Below are positions 17,077-25,422 of a DNA stretch of 64,000 bases, piece after piece. Origin of the DNA: Amycolatopsis sp. CA-126428 (GTDB lineage Bacteria > Actinomycetota > Actinomycetes > Mycobacteriales > Pseudonocardiaceae). Position 1 is the stretch's first letter. Each line of letters opens with the position of its first letter. The notes beneath the pieces were generated by a model that saw only the letters and a list, made by a program, of their open reading frames with translations, searched no databases and was not told where the DNA came from. A program made the translations under genes and the position numbers. The stretch lies in assembly GCF_002904335.1 (NCBI RefSeq), contig NZ_PPHF01000187.1, positions 142,442 to 206,441 of the forward strand, in the 5' to 3' direction.

Positions 17077-17706
17077 GTGAGCACCTTGAGCCCCGCCCCG
17101 GAAACCGCCGCCGCCAAGCGCGTGCTGCCGCCGAAGCCGGTGGCGGCCGCGATCGTCGCGCTGTCGTTCACCCTGCTGCTGTACCTGGTCGAGCTGGTCG
17201 ACGTCATCCTCCCCGGTGACCTCGACCAGGGCGGCATCCACTCGCGGGCGCTGTCCGGGCTGGACGGCGTGCTGTTCGCCCCGGTCCTGCACTCGGGCTG
17301 GTCGCACCTGTTCGCGAACACCGTCCCGGTGCTGGTGTTCTCCTTCCTCGCGATGGCCGCCGGAATCGGCCGGTTCGCGCTGGTCACGGCCATCATCTGG
17401 GTGGTTTCCGGGCTCGGCGTGTGGCTGATCGGGCCGTCGGACGGCGTCACCGTCGGCGCGTCCGGGCTGGCCTTCGGCTGGCTCGCCTACCTGCTGGTCC
17501 GCGGCCTGTTCAACCGCGCGGCCGGGCAGATCGTGGTCGCCGTCGTCCTGCTCGGCGTGTGGAGCGGCATGCTGGCCGGGCTGCTGCCGGGCAACCCCGG
17601 CGTCTCCTGGCAGGGCCACCTCTTCGGCGCGCTGGCCGGCGTTCTCGCGGCCTGGCTGACCACCCGCCGGGCCGGCAAAGCCGCGCCGGGTAACCTCGAA
17701 GCGTGA
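17077..17706 (+). CDS. Rhomboid family intramembrane serine protease
   Basis: Membrane protease that cuts substrates within the bilayer. The 209-residue protein has about six helices, the catalytic serine S129 in VGASGLAFG and histidine H181 in WQGHLFGALAG, plus the HxxxN motif at H77/N81 that forms the oxyanion pocket. The GTG start lies after a weak site. Its stop overlaps the murI start by four bases. This coupling with murI is seen in other actinobacteria and hints at a wall-related role, but the substrate is unknown. Confidence 0.92.
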   Translation: MSTLSPAPETAAAKRVLPPKPVAAAIVALSFTLLLYLVELVDVILPGDLDQGGIHSRALSGLDGVLFAPVLHSGWSHLFANTVPVLVFSFLAMAAGIGRFALVTAIIWVVSGLGVWLIGPSDGVTVGASGLAFGWLAYLLVRGLFNRAAGQIVVAVVLLGVWSGMLAGLLPGNPGVSWQGHLFGALAGVLAAWLTTRRAGKAAPGNLEA

Positions 17707-18509
17707 CGTCTCCGCCCGCTGATGGCCCGATCGGTGTGTTCGATTCCGGCGTCGGCGGGCTGACCGTCGCGAGGGCGATCCTCGAGCAGCTGCCCGCCGA
17801 GCAGCTCCGCTACGTCGGCGACACGGCGCACAACCCGTACGGCCCGCTCCCGATCGCCACCGCCCGCAGCTATGCGCTCGCGGCGCTCGACGAGCTGGTC
17901 GAGAGCGGCGTGAAGGCACTGGTGATCGCCTGCAACACGGCGTCCGCGGCCTGCCTGCGCGACGCGCGCGAGCGCTACGACGTCCCGGTGATCGAGGTCG
18001 TCCTGCCCGCCGCGCGCCGCGCCGTCGTGGCGACGCACACCGGCCGCGTCGGCGTGATCGGCACCGAGGGCACCGTGCGGTCGCGGGCCTACGAAGACGC
18101 CTTCGCCGCGGCGCCCGCCATCACGCTGACCAGCGTCGCCTGCCCGCGGTTCGTCGACTTCGTCGAGCGCGGCATCACGACCGGGCGCCAGGTGCTGGGG
18201 CTGGCGCAGGGCTACCTCCAGCCGCTGCTCGACGCCCAGGTCGACACGCTCGTCCTCGGCTGCACGCACTACCCGCTGCTGCAGGGCGTGCTGCAGATCG
18301 TGATGGGCCAGGAAGTCACCCTGGTGAGCAGCGCGGACGAGACCGCCAAGGACCTCGTCCGCGTGCTGACCGAGGGGGACTTGCTGACCACGCGGGAGAC
18401 CCCGCCGCGGCACGAGTTCCTCGCCACCGGCTCGGCGGAGCCGTTCACCCGGCTCGCCCAGCGGTTCATGGGGTTCGCGCCAGGTGTCCTCGCTCCCACC
18501 ACCGCGTGA
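17703..18509 (+). CDS. murI: Glutamate racemase
   Basis: Makes D-glutamate for peptidoglycan. The 268-residue protein shows GVFDSGVGGLTVA at the N-terminus and the paired catalytic cysteines C77 (IACNTAS) and C187 (LGCTHYPLL). It starts with GTG inside the rhomboid stop. The genes after it (phosphodiesterase, rph, rdgB) keep the same order as in M. tuberculosis, which supports orthology. Confidence 0.96.
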   Translation: MTSPPADGPIGVFDSGVGGLTVARAILEQLPAEQLRYVGDTAHNPYGPLPIATARSYALAALDELVESGVKALVIACNTASAACLRDARERYDVPVIEVVLPAARRAVVATHTGRVGVIGTEGTVRSRAYEDAFAAAPAITLTSVACPRFVDFVERGITTGRQVLGLAQGYLQPLLDAQVDTLVLGCTHYPLLQGVLQIVMGQEVTLVSSADETAKDLVRVLTEGDLLTTRETPPRHEFLATGSAEPFTRLAQRFMGFAPGVLAPTTA

Positions 18510-18538
18510 TCGCGGCGGTGGACGCTTAGGGTGTCGTC

Positions 18539-19306
18539 GTGCGACTGACCATCCTCGGGTGCTCCGGCAGCATCCCCGGGCCGAACGCCGCCGCGTCCGG
18601 CTACCTGGTCGAGGCCGAGGGCTTCCTGCTCGGCCTCGAACTCGGCAACGGCACGCTCGCGCAGCTGCAGGCCGTGGCCGACCCGTTCGACCTGGACGCG
18701 CTCGTGCTCACGCACCTGCACCCCGACCACTGCGCCGACGTCAGCGCGCTCACCGTCCTGCGGCGCTACCACCCGGCGCCGCCGTACCCGGCCCGCCCGC
18801 GGCTGCTGCCGCTGTACGCCCCGCCGGACGCCCCGGTCCGGCTGGCCAACGCCTACGCCCCCAACGAGACCGAGCGGGCCGTCACGGACCTCTCCGACGT
18901 CTACGAGTTCCGGCCGCTGCGGCCCGAGCCGTTCCGGATCGGGCCGTTCGAGGCCGTCGCGGTCGAGGTCGACCACCCGACCCCGGCGTACGGGCTGCGG
19001 CTCTCCTACGGCGGCCGGATCCTCGCGTTCACCGGCGACACCGGGCCGTGTGCGGCGCTGAACGAGCTCGCCGACGGCGTCGACCTGCTGCTCGCCGAGG
19101 CGTCCTGGACGGACTCGGCCGAACGCCCGGCCGGCGTGCACCTGTCGGGCAAGCAGGCCGGTGAGCTGGCCCGTGACGCCGGCGTCGGGCGGCTGCTGCT
19201 GACGCACATCGCGCCCTGGACCGACGCCGGGGCGGTGCTGGCCGAGGCTTCGGCCGGGTTCCCCGGCGCCGAGGTCGTCAAGCAGGGTGCCGTCTACGAC
19301 GTCTGA
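18539..19306 (+). CDS. MBL-fold protein, homologue of the mycobacterial cAMP phosphodiesterase Rv1339
   Basis: A 255-residue metallo-beta-lactamase-fold hydrolase with the zinc site THLHPDHCAD near residues 60-69, a GDTGPC motif and a final LLTHIAPW. Its position between murI and rph is that of Rv1339, reported to hydrolyse cAMP as an atypical class II phosphodiesterase; by family and context this is probably the orthologue. RNase Z-like activity is the alternative because of fold similarity. The GTG at 18539 starts the conserved RLTILGCSGS strand. It lies 29 bases after murI and 23 before rph, so likely one operon. Confidence 0.88.
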   Translation: MRLTILGCSGSIPGPNAAASGYLVEAEGFLLGLELGNGTLAQLQAVADPFDLDALVLTHLHPDHCADVSALTVLRRYHPAPPYPARPRLLPLYAPPDAPVRLANAYAPNETERAVTDLSDVYEFRPLRPEPFRIGPFEAVAVEVDHPTPAYGLRLSYGGRILAFTGDTGPCAALNELADGVDLLLAEASWTDSAERPAGVHLSGKQAGELARDAGVGRLLLTHIAPWTDAGAVLAEASAGFPGAEVVKQGAVYDV

Positions 19307-19329
19307 GCGCGCGGTCATAGAGTGCACGT

Positions 19330-20106
19330 GTGGCTCGTAAAGATGGCAGGAACGACGACCAGCTCCGCGACATCAAGATCACCCGGGGATTCCAGCAGTG
19401 GCCGGCGGGGTCGGTGCTGATCGAATTCGGCAACACGCGGGTGCTGTGCGCGGCGAGCGTCACCGAAGGGGTGCCGCGCTGGCGGGCCGGCTCCGGCCTC
19501 GGCTGGGTGACGGCCGAGTACGCGATGCTGCCGTCCGCGACCAGCACGCGCAGTGACCGCGAGTCGGTGAAGGGCCGGATCGGCGGCCGCACGCACGAGA
19601 TCTCGCGGCTGATCGGCCGCTCGCTGCGGGCCTGCATCGACCTGGCGGCGCTGGGCGAGAACACGATCGTCATCGACTGCGACGTCATCCAGGCCGACGG
19701 CGGCACCCGCACGGCGGCGGTGACCGGCGGTTACGTGGCCCTGGCGGACGCGATCACCTGGCTGGGCGCGGCGAACCGGCTGAACGACCCGCAGCCGCTG
19801 TCGTCGTCGGTGGCGGCGGTGAGCGTCGGCGTGGTCGACGGCCGGGTCCGGCTCGACCTGCCGTACGAAGAGGACTCGCGCGCCGAGGTCGACATGAACG
19901 TGGTGGCCACCGACGCGGGCACCCTGATCGAGGTCCAGGGCACCGGCGAGGGCGCCACCTTCGCCCGGTCCACTTTGGACACGATGCTCGACCTGGCGCT
20001 CGCGGGCTGCGCGGAGCTGACCCGCCTGCAGAACGAGGCCCTGGCGCTGCCCTACCCGGGTGAGCTGCCGGAACCGCGCCCGGACAAGAAGAAGGGCTCG
20101 AAGTGA
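19330..20106 (+). CDS. rph: Ribonuclease PH
   Basis: Phosphorolytic 3'-5' exoribonuclease that trims tRNA 3' ends. The 258-residue protein has the family phosphate-binding and RNA-binding blocks, such as TEYAMLPSAT, the RxGRTHEISRLIGRSLR segment and the DCDVIQADGGTRTA core. GTG start. Its last codons overlap the rdgB start by four bases, matching the conserved rph-rdgB pair. Confidence 0.96.
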   Translation: MARKDGRNDDQLRDIKITRGFQQWPAGSVLIEFGNTRVLCAASVTEGVPRWRAGSGLGWVTAEYAMLPSATSTRSDRESVKGRIGGRTHEISRLIGRSLRACIDLAALGENTIVIDCDVIQADGGTRTAAVTGGYVALADAITWLGAANRLNDPQPLSSSVAAVSVGVVDGRVRLDLPYEEDSRAEVDMNVVATDAGTLIEVQGTGEGATFARSTLDTMLDLALAGCAELTRLQNEALALPYPGELPEPRPDKKKGSK

Positions 20107-20705
20107 CGAAGCTGCTTCTGGCTACGCGCAACGCGAAGAAGCTGGGCGAGCTGCGGCGGATCGTGGCCGCGGAAGGTCTTTCGGGCCTCGAGGTGATCGG
20201 CCTCGCGGACGTGCCCGACTTCCCCGAGGCACCCGAGACGGCCCCGGATTTCGAGGGCAACGCGGTGGCGAAGGCGCGTGACGCGGTGGCGGCTTGTGGT
20301 TTGCCGGCCATCGCTGACGATTCGGGCATCGCGGTCGACGCGTTGAACGGGATGCCGGGGGTGCTGTCGGCCCGGTGGTCCGGGCGCCACGGGGACGACG
20401 AGGCAAACCTGGATCTGGTGCTGGGACAGCTTCGTGACGTGCCCGACGAGCGCCGCGGAGCCCAGTTCGTCTGCGCCGCGGCTTTGGTGCTGCCCTCGGG
20501 CGAGGAGACGGTGGTCCGGGGCGAATGGCGCGGCACGCTGGTCCGGGAACGACGTGGGGTGAACGGCTTCGGGTACGACCCGATCTTCCGGCCGGACGGC
20601 GAGAGCCGGACGTCGGCGGAGATGGAGCCGGCGGAGAAGGACGCGGTTTCCCACCGGGGGCTGGCTTTGCGGGCGCTGCTGCCGGCGCTGCGCGAGCTGG
20701 CTTAA
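20103..20705 (+). CDS. rdgB: dITP/XTP pyrophosphatase (Ham1 family)
   Basis: Removes deaminated purine nucleotides from the pool. The 200-residue protein begins with the substrate loop LLLATRNAKK, has the metal site in FEGNA and ADDSGIAVDAL, and ends with the GFGYDPIF and SHRGLAL blocks of the family. It is the last gene of the murI-rph block. Its stop overlaps the convergent stop of the NACHT gene by four bases, so the two transcripts meet here with no intergenic terminator. Confidence 0.95.
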   Translation: MTKLLLATRNAKKLGELRRIVAAEGLSGLEVIGLADVPDFPEAPETAPDFEGNAVAKARDAVAACGLPAIADDSGIAVDALNGMPGVLSARWSGRHGDDEANLDLVLGQLRDVPDERRGAQFVCAAALVLPSGEETVVRGEWRGTLVRERRGVNGFGYDPIFRPDGESRTSAEMEPAEKDAVSHRGLALRALLPALRELA

Positions 20706-23700
20706 CTCAGCCGCACGCCGGGGCCGAGCTTTTCGGCGCCGCGATGGGCGGTATCGATCAGCTCGACGGTGATCCGCAGGTCGGCCAGCGGGGTGAGGTC
20801 GACGGGTTCCGAGACTTGTTCGAGGACCAGCCGTCGAATTCCGGGCAGTGTGGCTACGAAACTGAGATCGATGGCCGGCGTGTAGTAAATGGTCAACTCG
20901 CTCAAAGGCAACCGCGACAGCTCGTGGGCGTTCTTGATGATCGGGTAGCCGAGTGTTATTTCTGTGGCATTCGAAAACTTCTCGGCGATCACTTTCATGT
21001 CGACTTCGGTGAAACGTTCGTCTTTGTCGAAATGCAAACCGACATAGATCACTCGCTTTAGTGGTGCGCTTCGGGCGATGAGCTGTGGCGTGCACTCCCA
21101 GAGGTTGAGGTTTTTCAGATTCTCCAGTGAGTCCAGTGCATCGAGGTTCTCGATGGTGTACACGGCGTTGAGGGCCAGAAAGCGGATCGGCAGCCCCGCA
21201 AGCGCGTTCAAGTTGCGCCAGGGAGTCTCGCAAAAGAGAGTGAGGTTCCGAAGACCGTTCAGCCGGCTCAGGTGCCGGACGTTGGTGTATCTGTTTGCGA
21301 AGAACAGGAGCACGTACTTGAGCTGTTTGTGCTTGGTCAGTGGCCTCAGGTCGACTGTGGCGTCGGTGTCGAACGTCACCCCGACTGATTGAAGGCCGGG
21401 AGCACCTTCGAGCCAGGACAGGTCGCGGTGGCGTTCCGTGTCCAGGCGAATTTCCAGATCGGTCAGTTTTTTCAATCGGTGAACGTGGGGCAGCAGCCGG
21501 CTCGCTCCGATGCTGATCGTCCCGTGGTCCAGGGGAGAATCTGCCAGCACGGTGGCGGCGAATTGTGCTGGTTCGAAGTATTCCCACGCTTGGGCAAGCT
21601 GTGCTTGCACTCCCTTGCGCGGATCTCGAGCGTAACTCCGCAGCAGTTGCAATGCATCGTTACCCGCAGTGAGAGCTGCCGCCCGCACCGACGCCGCCGC
21701 TGCGGCCTCGGAGAGTCCCTCCAGGCTGGGCGGCAGATAGCGCAGGATCCGATGGCCGATCGAAGCCAGCGAGCGCGTTTCCCGGAGGCTGCGCGGCGGC
21801 ACCAGCTGCTCACGGATCACCGCCTCCACCCGCTCGATGACAGCCGGATCGGCGTTGCTCACCGTCTCCAGGCACGCCGCCGCCAGCAGCCGCAAATGGC
21901 GTGCGTGACGGTGTTCCGCGTCCGCCCGGTCCAAGATCCCGGTCAGCAACGTCCCCGCCTGGTGGTGCTTCGCGTGGCCGCACGCCATCACGAAGGTCTC
22001 CCACCACGTGTCCAGGTGCGCCCGGTCGATCAACGTCTCCAGGTGGTCCTGTTCCGTCGCCTCGTTGGCCGCCAAGCACTCCTGGAACGTCCGGTGCACG
22101 AAGTCCACCCGGCCCCGCACCGGCTCACGCAGCACGCCGCTGCGCTCGAGCAAGTGGTCCAGGACTTCGGACGGCGTGTGGTCGACGTGCGGCAGCGAAG
22201 GCAGCCGACGCGCGACGTGCGACAGCACCCGCTCCTTCGGCAGCTCGACCTTCGACGCCAGCGAAAGCCGCCAAGCCAGGTCGCCCAGCAAGATCTGCTT
22301 CTGCGCCTCCGTCAGGATCACGCCGATGCGGCGCTCCGCGTCGCGCAGGTGCAACAGCATCGACAACGCCTTGCGGTACAGGTCCATCCGGTCGCGCGGC
22401 AGCTCGGACCGGTGCGCCAGGTTGAGCGCGCACAACATCGCGCACAGCAACGGACTCGCTGCCAGAGTCCGCAGGTGGGGCCGGGAATCGAGCTGGTTCA
22501 GCAGCCGGCGCTGGCCCGCGGCCAGGTCGGTGTCCGGGCGGACCGTCCCGCCCGCCGCGGCCGCCTTGTGCCAGCGGGCCACCAAGGCCTGGATGTCGTC
22601 CGCGCTCATCGGCTCCAGGAGGACGCAGCCAAAGCCCTCCTGGGCCAGCCAGCGCTGGTCGGCCGCCGCCGTCCGGGATGTCACCACGATCACCGTCCCC
22701 GGGAACGCCGAAGACAGCTTGCGCAGCCAGGCCTTGACCTCGCGGCGGTGGCTGGTACCGACCTCGTCGACGCCGTCGACCAGCACCATCGCCCGGCCGC
22801 TGCCGAGGATGCGGCGAGCCCAGCCCTCCGGCGGCGCCAGCATCGGCGCGATGTGCGCGAGGAACTCCTCCGGCCGCGGCAACGGCTCGGCGGCGAAGCT
22901 CCGCAGCCGGATGGGGAACGGTACCCGGCCGTTCCAACCTTCGAGCTTGCCGCTGAAGCCGGCGCGGGCCGCCGTCACGGCCAGCCAGTCCAGCAGTGTC
23001 GTCTTGCCCGACCCGGCCTCGCCCCGGACCAGGACGTGCGTGGTGCCGCTGAGCGCCATCTCGACGCGCATGGTGGCGCTGCTCGCGCGGTCCTGCCGCT
23101 TCTCGAACCACAGCTCGTCCATGCGCCGCTCGGCCCGGCGGGGTTCGCCCTCGGGGGAGACGCTCAAGCTCAGGTAGGCCACCGTCAGCGGCAACGCCGG
23201 CTGGTCGTCCATCGTCAGGCCGAGCAGCTCGAGCCGGTCGAGGTCGCGGGCAAGCTGGCGGAGGTACGCCGCTTCGAACTCGGCGTCGTGGTCGACACCC
23301 TCGGGGGCGGCGAGGCTCGTCTTCGGCACCCGGGCCAGCAGCTCTTCGAGCTGTTCGCTCTGGCGGCCGAGCCGGCCGAGGACGTCGGCGAGCGCGCGGG
23401 GCTGGAACGACGGCAGGTGGCGCACCACCTGGACGAGGTGGCGGCACGCCTGGTCCAGCGCCAGCTCGTACAAGGCGGCCGCCTTCGGGGCGAGGAGCCG
23501 CTCGCGCGGGAGGTCGCCGCGGATCTTCCTGGCCAGCTGCTCGGGATCCGCGTCCGCTGCCAGCAGCGCCGCGTCGGACAGGTCCGCCGTGGCCAACGCG
23601 TCTTCCACCGCCAGGAAGGCCGCTTCGATCTCGTGCTCCGGAAGCGTCGAGAAGCGGTCGGCGAGGATCGGCTCCAGCTGCTCGGCCACCTGCATGCCGA

Positions 23701-23881
23701 TGTGCCGGACGAGGTTCTCCAGCTTGGCCCGCTCCAGCGGCCCCTTCAGTTCACCCGCCGCCAGGTCCACCAAATCGGCGGACCGGGCGATGCCGGCCTT
23801 TCGCCGTTGCAACCACGACTTCGCCGCGGCCGAGGCGATCTGGCCGCCGAGCTTGAGTGCCGGCCCCTCCAGGCTCGTCAC
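20702..23881 (-). CDS. NLR-like NACHT ATPase with C-terminal leucine-rich repeats
   Basis: Large (1059-residue) STAND-type ATPase of the bacterial NLR-like kind. Residues 1-about 265 form a helical N-terminal region as found before many actinobacterial NACHT domains; no nuclease, TIR, protease or transmembrane effector is obvious there. The NACHT core has Walker A GEAGSGKTT at 287-295 and Walker B LVDGVDE at 367-373, then a winged-helix part with VHRTFQECLAANE near residue 620. Residues about 800-1059 hold degenerate leucine-rich repeats (LTDLEI, LRNLTLF, LKNLNLW, SELTIYY). This sensor part has clearly lower GC than its surroundings. Bacterial NACHT proteins can defend against phage; whether this one does is inference. 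GTG start 4 bases after bcp. Confidence 0.9.
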   Translation of the reverse strand: MTSLEGPALKLGGQIASAAAKSWLQRRKAGIARSADLVDLAAGELKGPLERAKLENLVRHIGMQVAEQLEPILADRFSTLPEHEIEAAFLAVEDALATADLSDAALLAADADPEQLARKIRGDLPRERLLAPKAAALYELALDQACRHLVQVVRHLPSFQPRALADVLGRLGRQSEQLEELLARVPKTSLAAPEGVDHDAEFEAAYLRQLARDLDRLELLGLTMDDQPALPLTVAYLSLSVSPEGEPRRAERRMDELWFEKRQDRASSATMRVEMALSGTTHVLVRGEAGSGKTTLLDWLAVTAARAGFSGKLEGWNGRVPFPIRLRSFAAEPLPRPEEFLAHIAPMLAPPEGWARRILGSGRAMVLVDGVDEVGTSHRREVKAWLRKLSSAFPGTVIVVTSRTAAADQRWLAQEGFGCVLLEPMSADDIQALVARWHKAAAAGGTVRPDTDLAAGQRRLLNQLDSRPHLRTLAASPLLCAMLCALNLAHRSELPRDRMDLYRKALSMLLHLRDAERRIGVILTEAQKQILLGDLAWRLSLASKVELPKERVLSHVARRLPSLPHVDHTPSEVLDHLLERSGVLREPVRGRVDFVHRTFQECLAANEATEQDHLETLIDRAHLDTWWETFVMACGHAKHHQAGTLLTGILDRADAEHRHARHLRLLAAACLETVSNADPAVIERVEAVIREQLVPPRSLRETRSLASIGHRILRYLPPSLEGLSEAAAAASVRAAALTAGNDALQLLRSYARDPRKGVQAQLAQAWEYFEPAQFAATVLADSPLDHGTISIGASRLLPHVHRLKKLTDLEIRLDTERHRDLSWLEGAPGLQSVGVTFDTDATVDLRPLTKHKQLKYVLLFFANRYTNVRHLSRLNGLRNLTLFCETPWRNLNALAGLPIRFLALNAVYTIENLDALDSLENLKNLNLWECTPQLIARSAPLKRVIYVGLHFDKDERFTEVDMKVIAEKFSNATEITLGYPIIKNAHELSRLPLSELTIYYTPAIDLSFVATLPGIRRLVLEQVSEPVDLTPLADLRITVELIDTAHRGAEKLGPGVRLS

Positions 23882-23885
23882 GGCG

Positions 23886-24359
23886 TCAGGATGCCAGGCC
23901 GAGGTCCCGGATCAGCTTCGCCACGTGGCCGGTCGCCCGGACGTTGTAGAAGGCGTGGGCGATCTTGCCGTCGGCGTCGACGACGAACGTCGAGCGGATC
24001 ACGCCCAGGTACGTCTTGCCGTAGTTCTTCTTCTCGCCGTACGCGCCCCACGCTTCGATGACCGTCTTCTCGGGGTCACCCAGCAGCGGGAACGTGAGGC
24101 CTTCGTTCGCAACGAACTTCGCGAGCTTCGCCTGCTTGTCCGGCGAGATGCCGACGACCTGGTAGCCGGCGTCGTTCAGCTCGGCGAGGTTGTCGCGGAA
24201 GTCGCAGGCCTGCTTGGTGCAGCCCGGTGTGCTCGCCGCCGGGTAGAAGTACACGACGACGGACCGGCCGCGGAAGTCGCGCAGCGACACTTCCTTGCCC
24301 TCGCTGTCGGGCAGGGTGAAGTCCGGGGCTTCGTCACCGGGGGAAAGGCGCTCGGTCAT
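23886..24359 (-). CDS. bcp: Thioredoxin-dependent peroxiredoxin, Bcp/PrxQ type
   Basis: Reduces hydrogen peroxide and alkyl peroxides in the cytoplasm using thioredoxin. The 157-residue protein has the PrxQ signature: peroxidatic cysteine in ASTPGCTKQACDFRD, with the resolving cysteine five residues later, and the LPDSEGKEVSLRDF start. It lies only 4 bases upstream of the NACHT gene on the same strand, so the two are probably co-transcribed. The lipoprotein gene upstream ends 15 bases before its start. Confidence 0.94.
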   Translation of the reverse strand: MTERLSPGDEAPDFTLPDSEGKEVSLRDFRGRSVVVYFYPAASTPGCTKQACDFRDNLAELNDAGYQVVGISPDKQAKLAKFVANEGLTFPLLGDPEKTVIEAWGAYGEKKNYGKTYLGVIRSTFVVDADGKIAHAFYNVRATGHVAKLIRDLGLAS

Positions 24360-24374
24360 GCCCCGAGCCTAGCG

Positions 24375-24920
24375 TCAGGCGGGACCGCAGTAGGTGACCG
24401 CGACGGCCTCGGTCGCGCTCGGGCGGATCTGCAGCCGCAGCTGCGTCTGCTCGCGCGGGACCGCGAACGCCAGCGTGATGTGCACCGAGCGGCCCGGCAT
24501 GACGTCCTTGCCCGCGTCGGTGATGCCGGTGAAGCCCTGGGTGGTGTCCACGACCTGCTTGACCGCGGCGCCGCTCGAGGTGGCGGTCACGTTGAGGCCC
24601 GAGAGCTTGTACGTCGTCGAGCCGTCGTTGGTCAGCTGGACGTCGAAGGCCGCGCCGCGCGGGCTCTGCGGGTACGCCGACGGGCTGGGCCGGAACGACT
24701 GCGGGGAGCCGACCGAGATGGTGAGGCCGCTGGCGAACCGGTGGTCGGCGCCGAACTTGAGGTCGTGGCCCGCCGGGGAGACCGAGGCGCCGGCGCCCGC
24801 GGGGGAGCCGGCCGCGCCGAGGGCCGCGGTGCCGTCGTGAGCCGAGGGGACCCCGCACGCCACCGCCAGGCCGAGCAGTCCTGCGGTGAACATGATCTTG
24901 CGGGTGCGCGCGAGCGCCAT
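24375..24920 (-). CDS. Putative lipoprotein, DUF4352-like
   Basis: A 181-residue exported protein. The signal peptide ends in a lipobox-like AVACG, so C22 is probably lipidated and anchors it to the outside of the membrane. A Gly/Ala/Ser-rich linker follows, then an immunoglobulin-like beta domain (FDVQLTNDGS, SVHITLAF) resembling DUF4352 modules that sit on actinobacterial lipoproteins. The function is unknown. The ATG at 24920 is preceded by GGAG; a longer frame upstream lacks signal-peptide character. Confidence 0.75.
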   Translation of the reverse strand: MALARTRKIMFTAGLLGLAVACGVPSAHDGTAALGAAGSPAGAGASVSPAGHDLKFGADHRFASGLTISVGSPQSFRPSPSAYPQSPRGAAFDVQLTNDGSTTYKLSGLNVTATSSGAAVKQVVDTTQGFTGITDAGKDVMPGRSVHITLAFAVPREQTQLRLQIRPSATEAVAVTYCGPA

Positions 24921-25110
24921 TGCGGGTACTCCAGTCGGCGGGTCGGGTGCCGTCGGCAACGGGGGATTGCCGGGCGAACCCGCTCCACTCTGGCCGTGAT
25001 CGCGCGCGGTTACGAGGCGCAACCGGGGGTTGTCGCGCACCTGGTGCCACCCCGTGGCCAATCCGTGACCGGAACGGCACGGCTGGTGACAATCTTTGGC
25101 CACATGCCAC

Positions 25111-25293
25111 TTAAACCGCGAGCGCGAACAACAGGATGAAGATCGCGACGCCGGCCACCCACGCCGCCATCAGCCAGCCGAAATCCCGGACCGGGTCGAC
25201 CGCCCGGCTCTCTTCGCCCGGCACGTACACGCCGCGTTCCTCGAACCAGTCCACCCAGCGGGCGATCCAGTGCAACGGATTGCGCGACGACAT
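25111..25293 (-). CDS. Small single-helix membrane protein
   Basis: A 60-residue protein with an amphipathic Trp-rich N-terminal half (HWIARWVDWFEERG) and one C-terminal membrane helix (about residues 39-59). A strong GGAGG site precedes the ATG (reading tccgggggcg on the opposite strand as cacctccggg). I do not recognise a function. The size, position of the helix and good ribosome site support a real gene, possibly a tail-anchored regulatory peptide. Confidence 0.65.
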   Translation of the reverse strand: MSSRNPLHWIARWVDWFEERGVYVPGEESRAVDPVRDFGWLMAAWVAGVAIFILLFALAV

Positions 25294-25422
25294 GCTTCAC
25301 CTCCGGGGGCGCGTTTCCCCCGTCACAGTACGCGTTCGGCCACGCACGCCGGAAGACGCGGGCGGCCGTCCACTTCCGACAGGCCACGGCCGGGTGAACC
25401 TCGGTGCCACTCGTGTAGAAAC

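Noticed and set aside
20702..24359. Multi-gene defence island around the NACHT gene
   Set aside because: The neighbours are core metabolic genes (rdgB, bcp, lipoprotein); no integrase, nuclease, methylase or toxin is present.
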